Origin: Halochromatium glycolicum
GTDB lineage: Bacteria > Pseudomonadota > Gammaproteobacteria > Chromatiales > Chromatiaceae
Assembly (NCBI RefSeq): GCF_016584085.1
Contig: NZ_NRSJ01000002.1
Span: forward strand, 62,001-126,000
Direction of reading: 5' to 3'
Length of the DNA: 64,000 nucleotides
This document shows positions 9,329 to 17,346 of this stretch, piece after piece. How positions within the stretch are numbered: the stretch's first letter is position 1; every line of letters starts with the position of its first letter. The notes beneath the pieces were generated by a model. It worked only from the letters and a program-made list of their open reading frames with translations. It was not told the origin of the DNA and ran no database searches. Both the position numbers and the translations under genes were made by a program.

Positions 9329-10004
9329 GGCTGACCTCTGCGACATGATTGCGCAGATACCTCGGCAGTGCGTCGGCCGCCCGCCTGGGCGGTGCGTTTG
9401 CGATCTCGAGCTGAGCCAACAGCAGCAGGTCCTGCGCCTCTGCCCTGATCGCTTCGCTGCGCTCGCTGATGCGCTCGCCTTGGCGCTCGTAGAGGGATGG
9501 ATAGGCATTCCAACCGTCACCGACCGCACACCAATCCCGGTCCGGCAGGAGCGGAACGCGCTCCGGCGCGACGACGCACTCATCCTCGATCATTCGTAGA
9601 TCTGGATGCTCAGGCTCGGCTTCGAAGTATGCCCAATAGACCTCGCCCATGCGGGCGTCGAGGGCACAGGCGAGATGGGACTGACCGGTCTGCCTACGGG
9701 CCGATTGGGCCGTTGCGGCGAGCGTCGAGACCCCTATCACGCCGGCGCCTGCCCCGAACGCGATACCTTGGGCCACGGCCGCGGCAATCCGTACGCCTGT
9801 GAATGAGCCCGGTCCGCGACCGTATACGACCGCATCGAGGTCGGCCAGACTCAGGTCCGCTTCCTGCAGGAGCCCATCGATCATGCCCAGGATGAGATCG
9901 GCATGGCGACGCGGCGCGTCCTCGAGACGCTGCTCGATCTGATCGCCGATCATTAACGCTGCCGAGCACCAGGGACCGGCGGTTTCGAGTGCGAGGAGTT
10001 TCAT
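9318..10004 (-). CDS. tsaB: tRNA threonylcarbamoyladenosine biosynthesis protein TsaB
   Basis: TsaB is the ASKHA-fold partner of TsaD in the t6A37 tRNA modification complex. The 228-residue protein starts MKLLALETAG, and has the hallmark GRGPGSFTGVRIA and CALDARMGEVYWA. The ATG at 10004 gives the conserved N-terminus; an upstream in-frame ATG at 10031 adds nine non-conserved residues. It is divergent from the SNF2 helicase gene, with about 250 bases between. The window also contains mtaB, which modifies the same nucleotide further. Confidence 0.93.
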   Translation of the reverse strand: MKLLALETAGPWCSAALMIGDQIEQRLEDAPRRHADLILGMIDGLLQEADLSLADLDAVVYGRGPGSFTGVRIAAAVAQGIAFGAGAGVIGVSTLAATAQSARRQTGQSHLACALDARMGEVYWAYFEAEPEHPDLRMIEDECVVAPERVPLLPDRDWCAVGDGWNAYPSLYERQGERISERSEAIRAEAQDLLLLAQLEIANAPPRRAADALPRYLRNHVAEVSRST

Positions 10005-10279
10005 CGGCTTATCGAGGCTTGAGCTGAGCACCGGGCAGCAATGGGATCAGGCAGCGATCAGAGTGCGTTGTGGCAGGCTGGCTGAAAGCGCATCAAACCG
10101 CGTTGAGACTGTACCATGAGGCCATTCTTGCGACGCTCTTGGCCGTCCTTTGCTCTCCCAGCTCCAGAAACATCCGCTCCAGAAACGGTTCATGCTGTCA
10201 CGCCTTGGCGATCTGACCCACCATCCCTGTGCGCTGAGCGCTGGGGTGGTGCGTCGTGCCTTGTTGCAAACCCTCAACG

Positions 10280-13200
10280 ATGACTGATCGTCGCGCTGCT
10301 TATCAAGCGCTCGTCGCCGATGAGCGCCGGATGCTCCGCGCCCTGTCGGTGGTCTCGGAGCCTGTGACCCAGACAACCTGGGGCCTCCTGCTCAAAGAGC
10401 TGGGTTGGAAGGATCGTCGGGGCATCGAGCTGCAAGCTCGGCTCGGTAAACCGCTGCGCGATCGCCTCACGAATGCCGGGCTGATCGAGTATCGCCGCAA
10501 CGCCCTGGTTTGCCATCCGGATCTGCTCGAACCGCTGACGCGGGAGACGATTGCGGACGGCAGCTTCGAGGCCATCGTCGCAGCCGCTGAGCAGGTCGTG
10601 CCGACGCCGATGCGCAATGCCTGGGATCGACCCAGCGATGAGCGTCGTTTCCGACTGCTGCGCATCGCGGTCTACTCGGGGCGTGAGGACGAGATCCTGA
10701 AGATGCTCTCGTTGCAGGGGCTGCCGTCACTGTCCCAGGTGCGCTACCGCCAGGTCGAGCCCTTCTCGCGCATCTGCACTCGCGCGGCCGACCCGGGCTG
10801 GCTCGAGACCCTGCCCGAGCGACTCAAGGTATTGGCGCTCGCGCCGATGCTGCGGGAAGCGGCCTTGGACCTGAATGCCAAGCCCAGCTCCTACCAACTG
10901 CTGGAACGGTTGCTCGCGCCTTTGGCGCCGGCTTGCCCTGACGCTGCCGATGCATTGGCCGAGCAGCGGCTGCAGCGCGGAAGGCTTGCGCAGGTCGCGC
11001 CGCTGCTGTTGGGGCGCGATGACCCGCAGGCGCTGATACTGACCGGTTGGCGCCAATTCGTCTTTGGTGACTACAAGGCTGCCCTCGATGCCTACGAGAC
11101 GGCTCTGCAGCAACTGCGGCGGCGCGCGCGCAAGCGTCATGTCTACATCCCTGGCATACCGGGCGTGCTGCATCTGCTGGCCTTGCTGCAGCGCGGTAAT
11201 CCCGAGGACTTCATACAGGTGCGACAGCTGATCGCCGTCTGTCTCCGCGCGAGTGTGACGGATCTGCTCGAGCCGGTGTACCGATTGCTCGACGAGCTTG
11301 CCGGCGTCCTCGTCGGCGAGCGCCGCGCCGATGAGAGCATCTGGCTGGCGCACAGTCTGGCCCCGCGGGGTCCGTTCCCGCTGCTGTTCCAGTGCCTGAC
11401 GATGCACTGGGTTGGCAATCGGCCACCGGTGGATCGGTTGGCTGCACTCGCAAGGGCTGCTGAACAGGCTGCGCAGGCCGGCCTCGATTGGTATGCCTCG
11501 GAGGCGATAGCGTTGCTCGAACGCTTTGATGCCGCCCCGGCAGTGCGCGCGCGACCGTCGCCCGAGCCGCCACCGACCTCGATGGTTGATCTGCTGGAGC
11601 CGCGGCCGCAATGGGAGATCGCGCTCGAGGCGTTAAAAGGCCTGGCGGCTCAGCAGACGAATACAGCGCAATCGCCTGCTCGGCGCCAGGAGGCGGAGCT
11701 CCGTATGGCCTGGCTGTTGACCTGGAACGGTGAGATGGCGGTGCTCGAGCCGCGCGAGCAGAAACGGACCAAGCGTGGAAGCTGGACGCAGGGGCGGGCG
11801 GTTTCGCTGCAGCGGCTCGCCGAAGAGCCCGAACGCTTCCCTTATCTGACACCGAAGGACCGGGCGATCTGCGCTGCGATCGTCCCTCGGCAGGCCGGGT
11901 GGTCCGGGCGGGACGGCCGCACAGGCTACAGTCTAGACCCCGACCGCGCGCTGGCGGCGGCGATCGGGCATCCGTTCGTGTTTCAGTCCGATTCACCGGA
12001 GACACCAGTCGAACTGAAGCATGGCGAGCCGGCATTGACGGTGATGCGCCGAGAGCAGGACCTCCTCGTGACACTGGAGCCCTATCCCGCCGAGGATCGC
12101 TCGTTGCGGCCGGTGCAAGAGGGACCGCAACGCCTGCGCCTGTTTCAGTTCGATTCCGGTCATCAGGAGATCGCGCGCATCCTGGGTCCTGAGGGGCTGA
12201 ACGTCCCCAAGTCGGGTGAGCAAGCAGTGTTGGACAGCCTGATCGCGTTGGCCCCCTTGCTCACGGTGCATTCCGATATCGGTGGCGGCAGTCAGGCGGA
12301 TCTCGTCGAGGCCGATGCGCGCCCCCACTTGCACCTGTCCCCGGTGGGGGAAGGGTTGCGCATCGAGCTCTACATCCATCCGCTCGGAGAAGCCGGTCCG
12401 CAGCTGCGCCCCGGTTCCGGGCGCGTTGGATTGTTCGGCGAGTGTGAGGGTCGGCCGCAGCGCTGTGTGCGTGATCTCCAGGCCGAGCGGGCTGCCGCCG
12501 AGGCCGTGCGCGCTGCCTGTCCCGCGCTGGGCACGGCGGAGGAGATCGACCGGATCGAGGGCGGAGGCTTCGATGATGAGCAGGGATGGACTTGGGACCT
12601 GCTCGATCCTGCCGAGGCGCTCGCTGCCCTGGAGCAGTTGCATGCGCTCGGGGATCAGGTGCAGCTGGATTGGCCTCAGGGTCAGCGAAAGATACTGAGC
12701 GAGGAGCTCGGCTTGAGCCGGCTGCAGGTGAAGGTCCGGCAGAAGAACGATTGGTTCGATGTGGCCGGCGGCCTCAGGCTCGATGATGGGCGAGTGCTTG
12801 CGATGCGCGAGCTGATCGAACGCGCCGCGGAGGCCCAGGGGCGCTATGTCCGCCTTGGCGAGGGTGACTTTCTGGTCTTGAGCAACGCCTTGCGTCGGCG
12901 TCTGCAGGGGCTCTCGGCTCTGCTTGATGAAGGACGTTTCCATCCGTTGGCGGCGCCGGCGGTGCAGGAGCTGCTCGAGGACGTCCAGGTCGAGGCCAGT
13001 GATGCGTGGCAGGGGCTGCTGCGGCGCCTGCGGCAGATCGAGGCGTTCGAACCTCAGCTGCCTACGACACTGCAGGCGGAGCTCCGTGATTATCAGCGCG
13101 AGGGCTTTCGCTGGCTCGCGCGGCTTGCGCACTGGGGTGCAGGCGCCTGCTTGGCCGACGACATGGGGCTCGGCAAGACCCTGCAGGCGCTGGCCTTGAT

Positions 13201-14467
13201 CCTGGCGCGCGCACCGGCGGGGCCAACCCTGGTCGTCGCGCCGACCTCGGTCTGCGGCAATTGGATCAGCGAGGCGCAACGCTTCGCGCCGACCTTGCGG
13301 CCGCTGCGCTTCGGCGACGGCGAGCGCGAGGCGATGCTGGATGCGGCCGGGCCGTTCGATCTGATCGTCTGCAGCTACGGGCTGCTGCAGAGCGAGCGCG
13401 AGCGGTTGAGCCGGATAAACTGGCAGACCATCGTTGCCGACGAAGCGCAGGCGTTCAAGAACGCGATGACCAAACGCTCGCAGGCGATGATGTCGCTCAA
13501 GGGCGGGTTTCGGATGATCACCACCGGTACCCCGATCGAGAATCATCTCGGTGAGCTTTGGAACCTGTTCCGTTTCATCAATCCCGGCCTGCTCGGCTCG
13601 CTGCAACGCTTCAACCAGCGGTTCGCGACGCCGATCGAGCAGGATAGAGACCAGCAGGCGCGCCACCGGCTGCGCCAACTCATCAAGCCCTTCATCCTGC
13701 GGCGGTTGAAGAGTGATGTGCTTGCCGAGCTGCCGCCGCGCACTGAGATCGACATCCGGCTCGAGCTGAGCGCGGGCGAGATGGCGCTCTACGAGGCGCT
13801 GCGGCGGGAGGCGGTCGAGCGGCTGGACAAGGAGGGCAGTCAGGCCGGGGCCGGGCACAAGCGGCTGCTGCTGCTCGCCGAGATCATGCGTCTGCGCCGC
13901 GCCTGCTGCCATCCCAGCCTCGCGCTGCCGGGCACGGACCTCCCTAGCGCCAAGCTCGATGCCTTTGCCGAGATCGTCGACGAGCTGCTCGACAATCGCC
14001 ACAAGGCGCTCGTCTTCAGTCAGTTCGTCGACCACTTGAGTTTGATCCGCGCCCATCTCGACCGGCGTCAGATCCGCTATCAGTACCTCGACGGCTCAAC
14101 GCCAGAGCCGCAGCGGCGGGCGGCCGTCGAGGCCTTCCAAGCTGGCGATGGCGAGCTGTTCCTGATCAGCCTGCGCGCTGGGGGCGCGGGGCTAAACCTG
14201 ACCGCGGCCGATTACGTCATCCATATGGACCCTTGGTGGAATCCGGCGGTCGAGGACCAGGCCTCGGATCGGGCGCATCGTATTGGTCAGGAGCGGCCGG
14301 TCACCGTCTATCGGCTGGTGGCCAAGGACACCATCGAGGAGCGCATCCTGAAGCTGCACGCGAGCAAGCGGGACCTGGCCGATGGGCTGTTGAGTGGGGC
14401 TGATGATGGCGGCAAGTTGAGCTACGAGGAGATGCTCGCGTTGGTGCAGGCATCGCCAGCCGGCTGA
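10280..14467 (+). CDS. large SNF2-family DEAD/DEAH-box helicase
   Basis: This SNF2 ATPase is about 1395 residues long. The C-terminal third is the motor: DDMGLGKT (Walker A, near residue 960), PTSVCGNW, the DEAQ box in VADEAQAFKN, TGTPIENHLGELWNLF, ILRRLKSD, then the second RecA domain with FSQFVDHL, LRAGGAGLNLT, HMDPWWNPAVEDQA and DRAHRIGQ. Just before it is a stretch like the bacterial SNF2-associated domain (KNDWFDVAGGLRLDD, YVRLGEGDFLVLSN). The N-terminal 500 residues are helical, possibly TPR-like, and not clearly assignable. Such enzymes remodel nucleic acid-protein complexes; no partner is visible. ATG 10280 was chosen over GTG 10256; neither has a clear Shine-Dalgarno sequence. Its 3' end overlaps yoaA by 46 bases, tail to tail. 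Confidence 0.9.
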   Translation: MTDRRAAYQALVADERRMLRALSVVSEPVTQTTWGLLLKELGWKDRRGIELQARLGKPLRDRLTNAGLIEYRRNALVCHPDLLEPLTRETIADGSFEAIVAAAEQVVPTPMRNAWDRPSDERRFRLLRIAVYSGREDEILKMLSLQGLPSLSQVRYRQVEPFSRICTRAADPGWLETLPERLKVLALAPMLREAALDLNAKPSSYQLLERLLAPLAPACPDAADALAEQRLQRGRLAQVAPLLLGRDDPQALILTGWRQFVFGDYKAALDAYETALQQLRRRARKRHVYIPGIPGVLHLLALLQRGNPEDFIQVRQLIAVCLRASVTDLLEPVYRLLDELAGVLVGERRADESIWLAHSLAPRGPFPLLFQCLTMHWVGNRPPVDRLAALARAAEQAAQAGLDWYASEAIALLERFDAAPAVRARPSPEPPPTSMVDLLEPRPQWEIALEALKGLAAQQTNTAQSPARRQEAELRMAWLLTWNGEMAVLEPREQKRTKRGSWTQGRAVSLQRLAEEPERFPYLTPKDRAICAAIVPRQAGWSGRDGRTGYSLDPDRALAAAIGHPFVFQSDSPETPVELKHGEPALTVMRREQDLLVTLEPYPAEDRSLRPVQEGPQRLRLFQFDSGHQEIARILGPEGLNVPKSGEQAVLDSLIALAPLLTVHSDIGGGSQADLVEADARPHLHLSPVGEGLRIELYIHPLGEAGPQLRPGSGRVGLFGECEGRPQRCVRDLQAERAAAEAVRAACPALGTAEEIDRIEGGGFDDEQGWTWDLLDPAEALAALEQLHALGDQVQLDWPQGQRKILSEELGLSRLQVKVRQKNDWFDVAGGLRLDDGRVLAMRELIERAAEAQGRYVRLGEGDFLVLSNALRRRLQGLSALLDEGRFHPLAAPAVQELLEDVQVEASDAWQGLLRRLRQIEAFEPQLPTTLQAELRDYQREGFRWLARLAHWGAGACLADDMGLGKTLQALALILARAPAGPTLVVAPTSVCGNWISEAQRFAPTLRPLRFGDGEREAMLDAAGPFDLIVCSYGLLQSERERLSRINWQTIVADEAQAFKNAMTKRSQAMMSLKGGFRMITTGTPIENHLGELWNLFRFINPGLLGSLQRFNQRFATPIEQDRDQQARHRLRQLIKPFILRRLKSDVLAELPPRTEIDIRLELSAGEMALYEALRREAVERLDKEGSQAGAGHKRLLLLAEIMRLRRACCHPSLALPGTDLPSAKLDAFAEIVDELLDNRHKALVFSQFVDHLSLIRAHLDRRQIRYQYLDGSTPEPQRRAAVEAFQAGDGELFLISLRAGGAGLNLTAADYVIHMDPWWNPAVEDQASDRAHRIGQERPVTVYRLVAKDTIEERILKLHASKRDLADGLLSGADDGGKLSYEEMLALVQASPAG

Positions 14468-16455
14468 GCGGCGAAGAAGGCGCGCAGGTCGTCAAGGGTA
14501 TCGGTGCGCGCCATCGGCGGTAGGCTGTCGAGGAACACCCGCCCGTAGCCGCGCCGAGTCAGGCGCGGGTCACAGACCACCAGCACGCCGCGGTCATCCG
14601 GGTCGCGGATCAAGCGGCCTGCGCCCTGCTTGAGCGCGATCACCGCCTGCGGGAGCTGGAGATCGCGAAACGGGTTGCCGCCCTGGCGCCGCAGCGCCTC
14701 GACCCGCGCCTGCAGCACCGGATCAGCCGGGGAGCTGAACGGGAGCTTGTCGATGATCACGCAGGAGAGGGCCTCACCGCGCACGTCGACCCCCTCCCAG
14801 AAGCTTGCGGTGCCGAGCAGCACGGCGTTGCCGAGCGCGCGGAACCGCGCGATCAGCTCGGCCCGTGGTGCACTGCCCTGGACCAGCAGCGGATAGCCGA
14901 TGCGCGGCTCGAGCCAGGCGGCCACGGCGCGCAGCGCACGGTGGCTGGTGAAGAGCAGGAAGGCGCGGCCCCGGCTGATCTCCAGTGCGGCAAGGGCGAC
15001 CTCGGCGACGCGCCGGGTATAGCCAGGCTGCGAAGGCTCCGGCATCGGTGTCGGACAATACAGCAGCGCCTGGCGCTGGTAATCGAAGGGGCTGTTCCAG
15101 TGTGCCGTGGCGACCCCCTCACAGCCGATCCGTAGCGCGAAATGGTCAAAGGAGTCACCGACCGCGAGGGTGGCCGAGGTGAAGACCCAGGCTGCCTGAT
15201 GCTGCTCACGCCGGGTGCAGAAGACCTCGGAGACCTCGAGCGGCGTTTGATGGAAGCGGAAGCCGCGTCCTTGGAGATCGAACCAGCGCACGCTTTCCGT
15301 CTCTGCGTCGGGCGCCGTTGCAATAAGGCTGTCGAGGCGAGCCTGAATCGACTTGACCCGTGCCACACCTTGCTCGAGTCCGCGTGAGCGCTCGGCGATC
15401 GGCTCCAGCGCGCGCTCGAGCCCTGCGAGCGCCTCGCTCACGTCGACGATCGCCGCCTGAACGGCAGTTGCCTGCTCGATCTCCTGCCACGCACCGCGCC
15501 TGTCGTCGCTGCCGAGGCTCTCACGGAGACGGAGACGCAGTTCGGCGACGGCCAGGCGCACGGCATCACAGGCATGCGGCAGCGCCGGCAGGTCGTCTGC
15601 ATCGCGGCGGTATTGGACCTCGATATCGCGGGCGATCTCGACGAGTTGGCGTGCGCTGATCGAGCTGCCGAAGAAGCTCGCCGCGATCTCGGGGAGCTGA
15701 TGCGCCTCGTCGACGATGAAGGCATCGGCACCCGGCAGCACCTCACCGAAGCCCTCGTCGCGCAGCGCGAGATCGGCACACAATAGATGATGGTTGACGA
15801 CCACGACCTCGGCCGCCTGCGCGCGGCGGCGCGCCTCGAGCAGGTGGCAGCCGCTGAAGTCCGGGCAATTCTGGCCGAGGCAATTGTCGGCGGTCGATGT
15901 CACGACCGGCCAGACCGGGTCCTGCTCCGGGATTGCGAGCTCGGCGATGTCGCCCAGGCGCGTGGAATGACCCCAATCACGCACGGTCTGTAGGTGCCGG
16001 CGCGCCTCGGGCCGCTGTCGGTCGGGTTCGGCGAGCGCGAGATCGAGCCGGTAGCGGCACAGGTAGTTGGCGCGCCCCTTCAGCAGCGCGATCTGGATGG
16101 GGGCGCCCATGGCCTCTCTGATCAGCGGGATGTCGCGTTGGAACAGCTGATCCTGGAGGTTGCGCGTGCCGGTCGAGATGACGACCTTTCGGCGGCTCAG
16201 TAGGGCCGGCACCAGATAGGCGAAGGTCTTACCGGTGCCAGTGCCAGCCTCGCAGATGAGGGTGGCGCCGGATTCGAGCGCCGCGGCGATACGGGCCGCC
16301 ATCGCCTGCTGCTGAGGGCGATAGTGGAAATGCGGCAGGCCCTGTGCGAGCGCGCCGTCGGGAGCGAGTGCATCGACGGCGGCCTGTTGCGCTGGGCTTG
16401 CTGCGGCACCGATTCTCGCTTCGGCCCCTGCTTCGGCCTCCGCTTCGGCCGCCAT
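14422..16455 (-). CDS. yoaA: DinG/YoaA-type ATP-dependent DNA helicase with Fe-S cluster
   Basis: This 677-residue superfamily 2 helicase belongs to the XPD/DinG class. Walker A is GTGTGKT at 71-77, four cysteines at 133, 192, 197 and 203 would hold the [4Fe-4S] cluster, and the DEAH box is at 249-252. The second motor domain carries LGTASFWEGVDV and QGAGRLIRDPDDRG. YoaA helps DNA damage tolerance in E. coli; DinG is the close alternative. The ATG at 16455 has GGAGG 5 bases upstream. The N-terminus is an Ala/Glu low-complexity run. It is the last gene of mrcB-lipoprotein-yoaA, 22 bases after the lipoprotein gene, and converges on the SNF2 gene with overlapping ends. Confidence 0.92.
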   Translation of the reverse strand: MAAEAEAEAGAEARIGAAASPAQQAAVDALAPDGALAQGLPHFHYRPQQQAMAARIAAALESGATLICEAGTGTGKTFAYLVPALLSRRKVVISTGTRNLQDQLFQRDIPLIREAMGAPIQIALLKGRANYLCRYRLDLALAEPDRQRPEARRHLQTVRDWGHSTRLGDIAELAIPEQDPVWPVVTSTADNCLGQNCPDFSGCHLLEARRRAQAAEVVVVNHHLLCADLALRDEGFGEVLPGADAFIVDEAHQLPEIAASFFGSSISARQLVEIARDIEVQYRRDADDLPALPHACDAVRLAVAELRLRLRESLGSDDRRGAWQEIEQATAVQAAIVDVSEALAGLERALEPIAERSRGLEQGVARVKSIQARLDSLIATAPDAETESVRWFDLQGRGFRFHQTPLEVSEVFCTRREQHQAAWVFTSATLAVGDSFDHFALRIGCEGVATAHWNSPFDYQRQALLYCPTPMPEPSQPGYTRRVAEVALAALEISRGRAFLLFTSHRALRAVAAWLEPRIGYPLLVQGSAPRAELIARFRALGNAVLLGTASFWEGVDVRGEALSCVIIDKLPFSSPADPVLQARVEALRRQGGNPFRDLQLPQAVIALKQGAGRLIRDPDDRGVLVVCDPRLTRRGYGRVFLDSLPPMARTDTLDDLRAFFAAQPAGDACTNASISS

Positions 16456-16477
16456 CGGCGCCTCCAGCAGCCCGTGC

Positions 16478-17344
16478 TCAGCCGCCGGCGGCCTTGCGCT
16501 CAGCCTCGACCGCCCCCTCGATGTCGCCTGCTTGACGTTTCGCAGTGGCGATGATCTCCCAGTTATTGCTCTTCAGCGCGGGCTGGTCACCGGTCAGCGC
16601 GTTCGAGCGCGTGGCCAGCTTGGCGGCGGAATCGCTCATCCCTTGCTCGAGGCGCACGCGTGCAAGCCGGTTCCACAGGTAGGCTTCCTGGGGTTGGATA
16701 CGCAACGCGCGCTCCAGCGTCGCCGCGGCACCGCCGGAGTCGCCCGATTGGCGTTGCTGCTCGGCACGCTGAGCGAGTGCCGAGACCGCCGGCGGCATGT
16801 CGGTCGGGGCCAGCGCGGACTGTTGCGGGGCGGCGCTGGCGACCTCTGGCGCGGGCGGCGCCGCTGCTTCGGCGGTGGACTGAGGCGCGGTGGATGGGGT
16901 TGGGGAGGCCGAAGGCGCTGATGTCGAGCCCCTTGGCTCGCTGGCTGGTGCCGCTTGGTTATTGGCTTGTTGCGCGGGGCTGGATGTGCTGCGCGGGTCG
17001 TCCGGTTCTGGCGCTGCTTCTTGATCGGTCGCTGAGGCGCTCTGGGCCGTCTGGGGCTGCTCAGCGGCTATTTCGCCCGTTGGCGAATCGGACGAGGGCG
17101 AAGCGACAGTCGGTTCGGCCGAGCGTTCAGGAGATGCCTCGATCGACTCCGGTGGCGTATAGGCATAGACCCGCGTCGGCTCCGGTTCCGTTTCCCCCTG
17201 CGTCTGATCTATGACCGGGGCGGGGGGAGAGGCCGCCGGGGTCTGATTATCGACGACCGGCGCCGGAGGGCCCTGGCGTTCCATCGGCGCGCAGGCTGAC
17301 AACAGCAATAGAGGGAGCGCGAGCAGGATCAGGTGCTTGGACAT
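16478..17344 (-). CDS. TPR lipoprotein linked to PBP1b
   Basis: This 288-residue protein begins with a lipoprotein signal (MSKHLILLALPLLLLSAC; lipobox LSAC, Cys18). A long Pro/Ala/Ser/Glu linker follows (about residues 20-185), then a C-terminal TPR-like region (AQRAEQQRQSGDSGGAAATLERAL, QPQEAYLWNRLARVRLEQG). It starts 2 bases after the mrcB stop, so it is translated with the PBP. A periplasmic lipoprotein next to a class A PBP suggests an activator or scaffold role like LpoB or NlpI, but no LpoB domain is recognisable and this is only inference from context. Confidence 0.8.
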   Translation of the reverse strand: MSKHLILLALPLLLLSACAPMERQGPPAPVVDNQTPAASPPAPVIDQTQGETEPEPTRVYAYTPPESIEASPERSAEPTVASPSSDSPTGEIAAEQPQTAQSASATDQEAAPEPDDPRSTSSPAQQANNQAAPASEPRGSTSAPSASPTPSTAPQSTAEAAAPPAPEVASAAPQQSALAPTDMPPAVSALAQRAEQQRQSGDSGGAAATLERALRIQPQEAYLWNRLARVRLEQGMSDSAAKLATRSNALTGDQPALKSNNWEIIATAKRQAGDIEGAVEAERKAAGG

Positions 17345-17346
17345 CG

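Noticed and set aside
8819..9583. 254-codon open frame on the - strand across the tsaB end and the small membrane-protein gene
   Set aside because: It overlaps two better-supported genes, has no Shine-Dalgarno sequence, and its protein is Arg/Ser-rich and patternless apart from the GATC repeat.
11993..14056. 687-codon open frame on the - strand opposite the SNF2 gene
   Set aside because: It is a GC-driven shadow of a gene with intact helicase motifs; its translation is Leu/Arg/Gln-biased with no domain and no start signal.
10280..16455. SNF2 helicase plus YoaA-type helicase as a defence island (DISARM-like)
   Set aside because: Neighbours are tsaB, mrcB and a lipoprotein gene; there is no methyltransferase, nuclease or phospholipase-type partner and no mobile-element signature. 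The two genes converge and are not an operon.
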